Source: Cochliopodium minus
Lineage: Eukaryota > Discosea > Himatismenida > Cochliopodiidae
Reading direction: 5' to 3'
Length of the DNA: 64,000 nt
NCBI GenBank assembly: GCA_024220525.1
Contig: JAMYWO010000082.1
Coordinates: 1-64,000 of the forward strand
A program made the translations under genes and the position numbers. The notes below the pieces were generated by a model. The model did no database searches, was not told where the DNA came from, and saw only the letters and a list, made by a program, of their open reading frames with translations. Every line of letters begins with the position of its first letter. Positions within the stretch are counted from its first letter, which is position 1. Positions 31,783-43,600 of this stretch are shown piece after piece.

Positions 31783-32465
31783 ATGAGTTTCAGCTATGAT
31801 TTATTCGATTTTACTGATTGTAAAATTCAAAAAATTTTTTTTTATTTTTTTCTCAATTTCCAAAATTACCTCACTCACCCTTAATCTTTCTATTCCAAGG
31901 CGAATTATTTGCATCTTCATGTTCGTTCTATATTTGCCAAGAAGCAAAGATCGCATCCTATCTCGATGACAGAAAAAAATTCGGATTGTCTGGTAACATA
32001 CAAAAGAATAACCAATCTCCTAAATTATATTTCATATCTTGATAAATTAGATATTATATTAAATTATATCTAATTTTCGCCCACTCATTTATAAACTCTA
32101 ATTTTCGATTAAAAAAGATGTGTTCCCAATTTGTTGTTGCCCAGTGTGTTGGTAAGCAAATTGAACATAAATTGTTAATTGAATTTATTTTTTTTCCAAA
32201 AAAAATAAATCCTAGTGCTTGTATGAACAGAGTCAAACTGAGAGAAAAGTATAAAATTGGTACTTGTTTCTCAAAAATTTTTTTTTTTCTCAATAAAATC
32301 TTAAATTTATATAAAAAAAAAAAAGAGGGACAAAATTGGATGGACTTTTTGAAAGTGTGTTGTTGCAGTGTTTGCAGTCAAACCCAACAAATGCAAGAAA
32401 TTATTAAGAGAGACAAGCACCCAATCAGAATGTTCATGGACGTGTTGCCTCCACAATACGACTGA
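31783..32465 (+). CDS. PLAC8-family cysteine-rich protein
   Basis: Five short exons: 31783-31819, 31900-31992, 32118-32151, 32216-32259, 32326-32465, all phases agreeing. It starts MSFSYDLFDFTDC, then 'ELFASSCSFYICQEAKIASY', 'DVFPICCCPVC', 'NRVKLREKYKIEGQNWMDFL' and 'KVCCCSVCSQTQQMQEIIKR'. This matches the PLAC8 (cornifelin/FCR1/cadmium-resistance) pattern: Cys clusters in a hydrophobic stretch, then R..LR.KY.I.G....DFL..CCC..C...QE. Family members sit in the plasma membrane and are linked to cell size control or metal transport. Its exons are too small to be seen as a single open frame. Confidence 0.9.
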
Positions 32466-32602
32466 AAAAAATTTTTTTTTTTTACTCCTCCAAAATTTAT
32501 TATTATTATTTAGAAAATAAAAAATTTGAATTTAAATATTATTTTTTGTCTTTAGAAAAAAAAAAAATATTCATAAACATTTAATTAATATTGAAATCAA
32601 AA

Positions 32603-34597
32603 TTATTTCTTGTTTACATCTTTTTTGGAGATGATTGTGGAAGAAATAATTTGAGGGTACTCATCATCTTCCACAGGTCTGTTTTTCTCATGCTCTGTCT
32701 CGATCTTTTTAGTTTCTTCTTCATTGTTCTCACCGGTGATATTAACCAAAGGAGCACCTTGACTCTCATTAACAAAGTTGGCGGACTTTTTGGTGGCGTA
32801 CTGCTTTTTCATGTAATCCAACATGGAAACTTTTTTTTTCATGTCGTAGAAAACTTCTCCGATCACTTTAGAATTGAGACCATCAGTATCAATCCATGAG
32901 TCAGGTCTTGCTCTGTTCAAAAAGAAAGTTTTATTAATTATTTTTTTTTTTTATTTTTTTATTTTTTAAACCTTAATAAAAATACTTCGGAATATCTTGG
33001 GTTTGAAGAGTTCCTGACAACTCTGTGAATCACGGCGCGAAAATAATAAGCTGTCATTCTTTCGAGAGTTTCACCACAGAAGGCAATCACCTAATTTTAG
33101 AAATAAAATTTTAAAATTTTTTTTTATGAGATTTTTTAGTTTAAACTAAAAAACTTTTTTTTCATTAAAAATTATTTATTTCCAATTTTATTTCTAAAAT
33201 ATTTTTTTTACGTCTCTTTTATTTCCCCATTTTTCAATGTCCACCCAGGAGAACTGGTGAGGATGCAGCAGTTGAAGGCAGGGGCTGGAAGATGTAGGAA
33301 TAAGTGTCAACATACCTATGTCGGTGTGGACTTGGCATGGATCGGTCAAAGCCTTCTCCAACATTCTGTATCTGTTTTATTAAACAAAAAATAATTTAAT
33401 AAAATAAAATAAAATGAAGAAAATATTTTAAAAATATTTTTATTTTTTAAAAAAGATTATTTTGGTTTTTTTTCATTTTTATAATTTTTACCTGAAGAAT
33501 CTGTAAATAGATGAGCTGTAAAATTCTTTATTTTCAAAGTTGTCTTCATCCAACATTTTGCTGGTCAAATTTTCGTGCGCAGTTTCCAAACCGTCGGCCA
33601 AACCGGACAACACATGTCTACTCAGCGCCATCATCTTCAAGTAAAAATTTTTGGAGACTTCTTTGAAGTAAGATGGGTTCTTGGGCCATGGATAGTCATC
33701 ACATTCGGAGTATCTCATCTTTTCAATAAAAAAAATTTGTTTGTTAAAATGATCTATCAATTTCAACGATGATATCAATATAAAAAAAAAATTTTTTATT
33801 TATAAATAACTCTATCAAACAGTAAAAAAATAAGAATTAAATTTCATCAAAAAATATAATATTTCTTTCCATAAAGATGTGTTATTCTGAGGGAAAATGA
33901 GCATTCCCAAAATTTGTTTTGGAAAATCATTTTAATGTGATAAATTATATACTGATCACCATGATTTTAAGCATTATACTTGGAAATCATCTTGACTCGA
34001 AAATTTGATATTGATAGATTAGCATATATATGTTGATTAATATAATTTTTACAAATAACCATTTTCATTTTTTTGTAACTTTTAATATTATCACATGATA
34101 TCTTGTATTTATTTTTATAGAGAATCAAAAAACCCAATATCAATAGATTTTTTTTGATACGTTTTTCATTTTGAATTTACCTGAAAAAATTCTTTGACAG
34201 TGGTGAAATCATGATAGCCTATATCTCTATCTTTCTGCATGGTGCTATCTGATTTGGTCTCAGTATCGAAGAATACCTTTGAACATTTTCTGGCCTCCTT
34301 TATACTCTTCCAGATATCACAATCCTTCTCCAAAGTGATGAGACAGAAGCCATATTCATTGAATGCCTTGCTTAAGATTGCCACATTTGCCTTTCTTTTC
34401 TCTTCATTCAATAATTCGCTGAGGATCACCTTGGGAAAGGTGGTGGTTGTATTATCATCTATTATGGTGGCAGTGTTGAAATAGCTATCAGTATCAAATG
34501 GCTTCTCTTTATCCTCCTTTTCTACTTTATCATGATTATTGTTGATTTCTTCTCCTTTATTGTTGGTGATTGTTATTGTGCCATATTCATCTTCCAT
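32603..34597 (-). CDS. 2-oxoglutarate/Fe(II) dioxygenase, isopenicillin-N-synthase-like
   Basis: Exons: 34597-~34185, ~33723-33491, ~33375-33213, ~33090-32972 and ~32914-32603. N-terminal DIOX_N-type region ('ILSKAFNEYGFCLITLEKD'), then the double-stranded beta-helix core: iron ligands in 'QVHTDIGMLTLI' (HxD) and 'AVIHRVVRN' (distal His), and 'NPRYSEVFLL' with the Arg-x-Ser that binds 2-oxoglutarate. A Lys/Glu-rich tail of ~70 residues follows. Members oxidise small molecules; the substrate cannot be predicted. The first intron is ~460 nt because it holds repeat copy 3. Confidence 0.87.
33798..34098 (+). repeat. dispersed intronic repeat, copy 3
   Basis: Diverged but full-length-looking copy: 'TTTATAAATAACTCTATCAA' at the left, 'GATGTGTTATTCTGAGGG', 'ATCACCATGATTTTAAGCAT', and 'ATTATCACATGA' at the right. 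Inside the first intron of the dioxygenase gene, antisense. Confidence 0.75.
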
Positions 34598-34742
34598 TTT
34601 TTTTTATTTTTAATTTAAAATTGATTTCAGACAAATAAACCATCATATTTTAATTTCTTAATTGTTTGATGCTTGTAAGGTTTGGTTTGAAATTTTGATC
34701 ATTAGTTTTCCATTGAATTTTTATATTTTTAATAAAAAATAA

Positions 34743-37105
34743 ATGGGAAGCTATGGCAATTTTGTGGCGCTATATAGAGGTATCTTACCAGAGAATTTAA
34801 AGAATATCTGAGAATAGCAAATAATATTAATATTTCATGCTATTCAAATAGATGATAAGGTTTTTCTCTATGGATCATTAACTTTGGATAAAATAGAAAA
34901 TGGCAAAGAATTATTGATCGCCGATGATGTCAAATTAATAAGTTGTGGAGCCTACCATTTGTTCATCTACAGAAGAAATGGAGAGTTAATTGCATTTGGA
35001 GAGAATAGACATGGAAAATGTGGCTTCCAAATCGAGATTGATAACCTATATGATGGCAAATTGCTGATGAAAGACGAAAACATAAAGGATGGTAAAATAA
35101 AAATATCTATTTTTAGAAGTATTCATAATAAATGCTTTTCGAAATTGATGTTTTATATGAAAACAAAAAACCAAGAATTGCATCGAATTAAACAAAAAAT
35201 AAAATATTTTTCTTTCTAATTAAGATATGTTATTCTCGGGCATAATGAGCATCCCCAAAAAAATTAAATCATTTAAATGCATTATAAAGATAAAGTGGTT
35301 TCAAATATACTGTTAATTATAATGATTTTAAGCATTATTCTGAAATGATATAAAGAACTCAAAAAATTTATTATAAGAACTATTAAAAAATATCACATAT
35401 TGAAAATTTGTAGAAAAAATTAACGATAATTCGAAACAAATGATTAAATTAAATTCTCACAAAAAAAATTCATTCTATATTCTGCAAAATCTATTTTGAT
35501 ATATTTTAAACCCACTAAAAACATTGTTTCAAAAAATAATTTGAACAAATTTTATTGAAAAATTGTATCAAATTAGTTGTTTGTGGTGGAGAGACCTCAT
35601 TCATTATCAAAAATAATGGGGAGATTTTTGTTTTTGGGCAAACTTTTGAGTTGTTTGGAAAAACCCGCTTTTCTGACAAACCCACCTTATTAATGACCAA
35701 CAATAATGTCAAACAAATATGTTGTGGGTTTAATTCTTCGTTGATGTTGATGGAGAATGGAGATCGTAAAATTTTTTTTTTTTTTCTTTTTTCATTTTTA
35801 TTTTCCTTTTTCATTTTTTTTTAGTTTTGGGTTGTGGGGGCAACAGGTAACTAATTTTTTTTTATTTCTTATTATACATTTTTATTATTTATTTAGTTAT
35901 TTTGTTTTTTTTTTTAATTAAATTGATAAATTACATAAATTTTTTAAGAATAAGAATAAAAATATATTATCATCGTGTATATTTGCCATCTTTCAATATC
36001 CCACAAATATTTTCGACATGTTTTGAATCTATTTATTGTCATAATTAAAATTTTGTTTATTTTCATTTTATTGTTTTTATTTTTTTATTTTTTAAATTAT
36101 TTATTATATTAATAGTAGTGGGCAATTCCCTATGTTCAAAGATCAAGAAATCAAGACATTTCAGTTGGTGGGAAACTATAAAAACGTGAAACACATTTTT
36201 TGTGGGGCTTATCACTCTGCCATTCAAAAACACGATTCTGAAGTTATACTCTTTGGGTGTAATTCCAACGGTCAATTAGCTAAATCAAAAAAATCAAACG
36301 AGAATTCAAAAACAAACACTTTAAACAATGTCAAGTAAAAAAAAATTTCAAAAAAAAATTATCACTAAAAGAAATAACACAAAAAATTTTTTTTTTTATT
36401 CAGGCTCATTGCTTTGGGAGGAAATCATACTGTTGTAATGTATCACAATAATGAAGTATGGTCTTTTGGATGGGTATATGATATTATTTCCGGAAATAAT
36501 ATTTTTTTTTTATTTTATTTTTTTTATTCTTTTATTTTTCAAAGATTTAAATTTTTAATTACATTTATTTTTAAAATTATATTTTCTTTTTATTTTTCCA
36601 GGCTTCTTATGGGACTGTTAGAGTAGATAAAAACACGGGTTACAAGGTGATGACAAACGACAAGATTAAAAAAATTTTTTGTGGCTGGATTCACGTCTTA
36701 TTTTACGAAGAAGGTGGTGAAGTATATGGGTACGGCAACAACGCTGGTAAATTGAAATATTATTTGAATTTTTTGTTTTTTTTTTGTGAGTTTATTATAA
36801 AGTTAATATTTTTTTTAAAATAATTATTTTTTTTCAAACTAGGTCAATTCGGCACTTGTGGATCAACCGATGAAAAAACAATATTGCTATGTGACCCCAA
36901 CATTACTTTGTTTGGAAATGACTTTGTGGTACTTGTATGGAGCCTCGATACTCATCAGTCTCACAGTCCACAGTTCAAGAGTGCTGTTTATACTCTTTTG
37001 AAGGTTTTGAAAGTTTATCAGAAGTACAAAAATATCAAGATACCCAAGTTTGTCACTTACGAGATTTTCAAAGCTCTTTCTTTTTTACAAAATCACAAAA
37101 AATAA
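34743..37105 (+). CDS. RCC1-repeat (beta-propeller) protein
   Basis: About eight exons from 34743 (MGSYGNFVALYRG) to a TAA at 37105. RCC1-type blades are visible: 'KLISCGAYHLFIYRRNGELI', 'AFGENRHGKCGF', 'KLVVCGGETSFIIKNNGEIF', 'KQICCGFNSSLMLMENGD', 'HIFCGAYHSAIQKHDSEVIL', 'LIALGGNHTVVMYHNNEVW', 'KIFCGWIHVLFYEEGGEVYG' and 'YGNNAGQFG'. The C-terminal ~70 residues ('VYTLLKVLKVYQKYKNIKIP') are helical and not a blade. RCC1 propellers act as GTPase exchange factors or binding platforms; without the catalytic loop of true RCC1 I only call the fold. One intron (about 35092-35570) holds repeat copy 4. Confidence 0.85.
35150..35401 (+). repeat. dispersed intronic repeat, copy 4 (5' end degraded)
   Basis: Shares 'TTTTTCTTTCTAATTAAGAT' and 'GTTATTCTCGGGCATAATGA' with copy 1 almost exactly and ends 'AAAAAATATCACATAT'. 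The only copy in sense orientation to its host gene (RCC1). Very similar to copy 1, so it moved fairly recently. Confidence 0.8.
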
Positions 37106-37466
37106 AAAGAAAATTCAATCCATTTATTTTGTATAGCCTTGTTCATTCTTTTTATGTGATCTCCAAACAAAAAATTATCGAGTATGTTGTTTCATCTCTT
37201 TGAAATAAATTCAATTATTTTTTTTTTTCAATTCAGATGCTTGTAAACCTTTTAAGATATTGAGATACCCAATAAAAAAATGGGACTAATACTTTTATAT
37301 ACGGCGAAAAAGTCTTGATTTTCAAAAACAAATATATATAATTCGAATGTTGAGAGAATATTTTTATTTTTTTATTCGTGGGATTTTTTATAGGTTCTTT
37401 GTATCAGAATTAAATAAAAAAAAAATTTGTTCTTAAATATTTTCATATAAAAATAGAAAAATCAAA
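37106..37466. other. intergenic region
   Basis: 360 bases between two rightward genes; AT-rich, no feature recognised. Confidence 0.5.
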
Positions 37467-40421
37467 ATGAGCAGAATCATTGTTATTGGTGGGGGATTAT
37501 CAGGTTTGAGCGCAGTGCATACTGTCCTCGAGAGAGGTGGAAGTGTCTTATTATTGGACAAAAATTCTTTTTTGGGAGGAAATTCAACCAAGGCTACCTC
37601 TGGAATCAATGGATCAGGTACCAGAGCACAAAAGAAATTAAAAATTGATGACTCAAATGAAGATTTTCGTCGTGATACTGGATTATCTGCATCCAAAGGA
37701 GAAAGTTCTGAAATGTAAGTTATTTGGATTTTGATGTTTCAATAAAATATATTTTTTATATTTATTTCTCCATTTTCACCTATTTTTTTTAAACAGATAT
37801 CCATTGGGACAAGTTTTGGTTGATGAATCCTCTGATTCTGTGCATTGGTTGGAAGATAATTTTGGATTGAATTTGACCTTGGTATCAAGATTGGGAGGAC
37901 ACAGGTGAATAAAATAATTATTTTAAAATATACTATTCCAATATCTTTTTATAAGAGATGAATTTCATTATATTAAATAGGGAAGATTTTTTCTGCATAA
38001 TCATTTTAACCTATAATGCATATTAATAAAATTTCTCGATATATGACTCACCTATTTTTATTCGTGCAGCCACCCACGTACCCACAGAGGACCAGAAAGA
38101 TTCCCAGGGATGACCATCACCTATGCATTGATGGAGAAGTTCGAGCAGATCTGCGAAGAGCAACCACACAGAGCTAAATTGTTGACAAAAACAAGAGCAA
38201 CCAAGCTCATCAAGGACGAAACAGGAGCAGTCATTGGTGTCACCTTCACTAACTCTGACGGAGAGTTCACCGAGTATGGTCCTGTCATCATCGCTACTGG
38301 TGGTTATGCTTCTGATTTCAATGAGGGATCTGTTTTGATGAAGTACAGACCTGACCTCAAAAACCTTCCTACCACCAACGGAGATCACTGTACTGGAGGT
38401 AAATTAATATTTTAAATAAAATGAAATCAATTCTAAAGAATCTTTCTTTATACTAAAAAAATTAATTTTTTTTTGTATTTTTTAACTTTGTTAAATTTAT
38501 TTTTTCTCTAGATGGTATTAAAATGGGATTGGAAATAGGAGGTAAACTGTTTTGGTTTTTTGTTTTTTAAAACTTAATATTGATCTTCTCATTTCTCTTA
38601 AAACAGCTGGAGTAAAAGATATGGAGTTCGTTCAAGTCCATCCTACTGGTAATTCAAATTTCCAAACAAATTTCATTTTGTTTCTTTTTTAATGAAAATT
38701 TCCTTATTAAAATTTTTTCTTTTTTCTTTTCTTTATAGGTCTTGTTCATCCAGAAGACCCCAGTGCAAAGGTTTTGTGGTTGGCAGCGGAGGCTCTGAGA
38801 GGAGTCGGGGGTATCATGTTGGATGGCAACGGAAACAGATTCGTCGACGAGCTCGGAAGAAGAGATTTCGTCAGTGAACAAATGGGAAAGAACCAAGGAC
38901 CTTTCTGGTTAATCTTAAACGGAGGAGCTTCCAGTTAAATATTTTATTTGATTATTTTTATTTTTATTGATTTTTTATTGATTATTTTTTATTTTTTATT
39001 TATTTTTTCATATTAAATATTAAGATGAAATCGAGTGGCATTGCAAACATTATTTGGGAAGAGGTCTCTTCAGAAGATTCGAGAGCGCACAAGAATTAGC
39101 AAAGGGTCTCAACATCCCATTCAACACAATCCAAGAGTCCTTCGGAAAATACAATGAAGGAGCACAGAACAACAAAGGTAAGTTGACAATGAATATTTAA
39201 TTATTTTTTATTTTTATTTTTTTCTTTTTATTTAATTATTTATTTTTATTTTATTATTTTTTATTTTTTATTTTTTAATTTAAGATCAATTCGGAAGAAA
39301 ATTCTTCAAGCACACTCCTTGGAGAACCAACGACTTCTTCCACGTCGGCCAAATCACACCAGTCGTCCATTACTGTATGGGAGGTTTGTCTGTAGGTCCT
39401 GACAGTCAAGTTTTGAATCTCCAAGGGGTTCCTATCAAAGGTCTCTGGGCTGCTGGAGAAGTAATGGGAGGTGAAACAATCAAAAAAAATTTTTTTTTTA
39501 ATAAAAAATTATTTGAATTTTTTTAAGAAATAATTTATAATTTATAATTTTAATTTATATTTTTTCCCAATTAAAAAGGTACTCACGGCAAAAATCGTTT
39601 GGGAGGATCCTCTTTGTTGGACTGCGTCGTTTTCGGGAGAGTCTCCGGCAGAAATGCGGCATCTTATTTATTTTCCAACCTCTCCAACAACACCAACATC
39701 GGTTCCAACCAATTTTCCCTTCCTCGTAAAAAATTTTTTTTTAATAATTTTTTTTTTGATTGAAATCAATTTTTTTTTGTAGAACCTGGTAAAGGAGGAT
39801 TCTCTTTTGGTACTAAACTCGAATCTGGTGGTATCACCCAAACTTTGACTGTTGATCCAAACTCCAAGAACGTCTCCCTCCAAATCAGTTGGGACAAACA
39901 ACAAAGCCCTTCTTTTAAGGTCACCAACCTTTCTAACAACACCTCCACCACCTCCACTCCTGTCACCACCAACACCTCTACCCAACAACCTCCTAATCAA
40001 CAAACAACCCAACAAACTCAACCTCAACAAACCAGTCAACCACAAACCCAACAAAAAAGCGGTAATTATTTTATTTTTATTTTAAAATTGATTTCATTTT
40101 CTTTAATTTTATTTGTTTTTATTGTTTAACTTACATTTTTTTTACCTTCAAATTTTTTTTTTGCTAGATAACAATACAGAATATACTTTGGAAGAAGTTG
40201 GAAAACACAAATCCGAGCAAGACTGCTGGGTTGTTGTCAACGGACAAGTCCTCAACGTCACCGAATTCTTGAACGAACATCCTGGTGGTAAAAAGTCTAT
40301 CCTTTTGTTTGCTGGTAAGGATGCTTCGGAAGAATTCAACATGTTGCACAAGCCTGAAGTTATTTCAAAGTATGCTCCTTATTCCATCATTGGAAAACTC
40401 AAACTTCCATCCAAGCTTTAA
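37467..40421 (+). CDS. soluble fumarate reductase flavoprotein fused to cytochrome b5
   Basis: About eleven exons. FAD-binding N-terminus 'MSRIIVIGGGLSGLSAVHTV' (GxGxxG) and 'GGNSTKATSGINGSGT', then the flavoprotein body 'RTHRGPERFPGMTITYALME', 'VIIATGGYASDFNEGS', 'DMEFVQVHPTGLVHPEDPSA', 'NRFVDELGRRDFVSEQM', 'CMGGLSVGPDSQVL', 'GLWAAGEVMGGTHGKNRLGG'. These include the active-site His (HPTG) and Arg positions of yeast Osm1/Frd1-type fumarate reductases. A Gln/Thr/Pro-rich linker leads to a cytochrome b5 domain ('YTLEEVGKHKSEQDCWVVVN', 'EHPGGKKSILLFAG', 'LHKPEV' with both haem His). It would reduce fumarate to succinate to reoxidise NADH or FADH2 when oxygen is low. Inner exons use many C-ending codons, unlike most of the window, which suggests strong expression. 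Confidence 0.95.
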
Positions 40422-40694
40422 AATACTTTTTTTTTTTTGATATATTAAAATCTTTAATTTATTTTTTATCTATTTTTTATCTGAAGTCAAAACGATATTT
40501 TTCATTTTTTATTTTAATACTTAAATGAATGTACCCTACTACTGAAATAAAGAACTTTTATCAAAATAATAGGTTTTGGGACTTGGAGATAAATTGAAGA
40601 AAACAAATAAAAAAGAAACACTGATAATCATGAAATACGGAAGTTCATCTTTTTTAAAGAAAGCATTAAATAATTTAATCGGGTTGATTTTGCT

Positions 40695-43600
40695 TTATTT
40701 TGATTCAGGAGAAAACTCTTTGAGTCTAGGATCCTGAAAACTAAGTTTCAAATGATCATAAGTGCGACCTCGCTTGTGAGAAGCAAATACTTCATGAAAC
40801 ACCAAGTTCTTGCTAGAACGGGTATCCAAACAAAGGATTTTAGAAAAAAAAGTTTGAGGATCTTCACCAGATAATCTGAGAGCCTTATTAAAAAAGAGGA
40901 AGGACAATTTAAAGTTTTTTTTAGGGACCAATTCCCCGTTCCAATAGTAGTAACCCAGTTGGACGAGTGATTTTATATCGTTGAGGTTGGAGGCTTTGTG
41001 GAGGTAGTCGATTGCTTTGGTGTGGGCTTTGAAGTGGTGGGTGTAGATGTAGGCGAGTGTTCTCAAGCAGTAGGTGTCCTTTTCCCTGGCTCCCATTTTG
41101 TAGTATTTCTTTGTTTGATTTTTTTTAATAGATTTTTTAAAATAAAAAATATAAATTTTAAAAACTTTTAAAGCAAATAATGACATTTGAATTTTAATAA
41201 TGGACAACAATTTTTTTGAATATTTTTCCAAAGATTTTAATTTTCTAATTTTATTTAAATAAATAAAATTAATTTTTTTTTACCACAGCTTCTTCCAAAT
41301 TCTTTTTTATTGTATCATTTCCATTAAAATAAGCAAAAGCAACAGTTCTAATGGACTCCACGTCACCAAGGTTGGAAGATCGAATCATGTAAGAGTATGC
41401 CTTCTCCTCGTCTTTTTCGAACCCTTCCATTCCATTTAAATGAGCAAACGCCAGGAACTTGATTGCAGGAGGAACGTTCTTGTTTGCTGCCAAAGTGTAG
41501 TATTCAATCTGAAAAAAAAAAAAATTTTCAAAATAAAAATAAAAAAAAAAATTTTTAAAAATGAAATGAAATGTTTACCAAAATTTAAAAAATTTAAATA
41601 AAAATAAAATGTGTTTGAATGAATATTCCCCATATAAATATGCGAGATATAGACAGTGTTTTAATTATCAGTTCAAAATAAAAACAATAAATAAAATAAG
41701 AAAATAAATCAACATACTATATTAAAAAATTTAAAAAATAAAAATTTTAATAAAATAAAATAAAATAAAATAAAATATTCACAATTAAAAATAAAATATT
41801 CACTATTAAAAAAATAACGAAACAAAAAAGTAAATTATGATTTTTTAAAATTTTAAATAATATAATCAACACAAAAAATAGTTTTTACAGATTTGTTTAT
41901 GTCTTGAGGAAAACCGTTTCTTCCGTTATAATAATTAGAGGCGACATAATTAAGTGAGAAATCGTCATTGAGTTTGGCGGCTTTGAGAAAATGTTTGACT
42001 GCTTTTTTCAGGTCTTGTTCCACTCCGTCTCCCTTCAAGTATGCATATCCCAAGTTGCGGTGAGAAACCGGGTCATCTTGTTTTGAAAAATTAACAATGT
42101 TAAAAAAAATAAAATAAAAATAAAATAAAAAATAAAATTATAAAAATGAAATAAAATAAAAATCTTAAAAATAAAAATAAAAAATAAAAAATAGTAAAAA
42201 AATAAAAATAAAATATAAAATAAAAAACAAAATACTTTTATAATCAAAAAATAAAATAAAAAATAAAAATAAAATAAAAAATAAAAAATAAAAAATAAAA
42301 AATAAAAATTATAAAAATGAAATAAAATAAAAATCTTAAATATAAAAATAAAAAATAAAAAACAAAAAAATAAAATTTTTTTTTTGCCCTTTTCTGCAGA
42401 TAATAACATGTATTCCCTTGATTTTTCGATGTCCTTATCTACAAACAACCCCTTGTAGTAAAAATTGGAGAGGGCTTTGAGGGCAACAGGATTCTGGTAC
42501 TCTTCCGCAGCCTTCTTGTAAAGCAAAATGCCTCTTTCTGTGTTTACTTCAGCTCCATTGTGCCCATTGACATAAGAATAACCCAAATGAATGATGGCAT
42601 CTTGATCACCCAAATCTGCCTAAAAAATTTAAATTTAATTAAAAAATTGTGTTACATAAAAATTTTAAAATAATGAAGAAATTAATTTTAAAATTAAAAA
42701 ATTAAAAAATTCTTTTATTTAATAATTTTGAAAAAAATTAATAGTTTAAATGAGGATTTTGGTAAAATTAATTTTATGTTTTTTAAAAAATTAAAAAAAT
42801 TTAAAATATTAAAGAAATTATTTTTTAATTTAAAACAAAAAAAATTAATTAGAAAAAAAAAATAGTTACACATTTTTCGAAATACTCCAAAGAAAGAGCC
42901 AAGTCTTGATCCACACCCTCCCCATTCAAATAAGCGAGAGCCAAAGAACGATAAGAAGGGAGGTCATTGAACTGAGAAGCCTTCTGCAAATAGAAGTTGG
43001 AGAGTTCCGTGTTAAGTTCGAAGCCGTTGAAGCCCTTCATCAACGAAAATCCCGCCTGTCTCATCGAGACTACGTCTCCTGCATCGGCTGCTTTGAGGTA
43101 GTAGTTTTTGGATTTTTCCAAATCTTTTTGCTTCTCATCGTTGAGGAGGAAGTATCCCAGTTGTCTGGTGGAGAGGAGATCTCCCTTTTGTTCTGCTTTT
43201 ACCAAGTATTTGTACGCCTTTAAAACAAATTCATTAAAATTTTTTAATTATTATCATTTAAAGAAATTTGATGAATTATTTCAAATTATTTTTTATTTTA
43301 AAATTTTTCAAAATAAAATTTAAATTTAAAAAATATTTCATTCGAATTTAAATTGAAGTTTAACATATTGTTGATTTAAACTAATTTTTTTAAAAGAAAA
43401 ATTTTAAAGTTTTTTTCTTATGAAAAATTAATTTTTTCGAAAAATAAAATTACGTTTAGTTTTGACTTTTTGAAACCATTCAATCCCTTCAAATAAGAAA
43501 AAGCAATATGTTTCAAAGCATTGGGATCATTTTCAAGATCTCCTTTCTCATCCAAATTGATAATTTTCTCAGTGATCAAAGCTTCCTGATCCTTGTTTGC

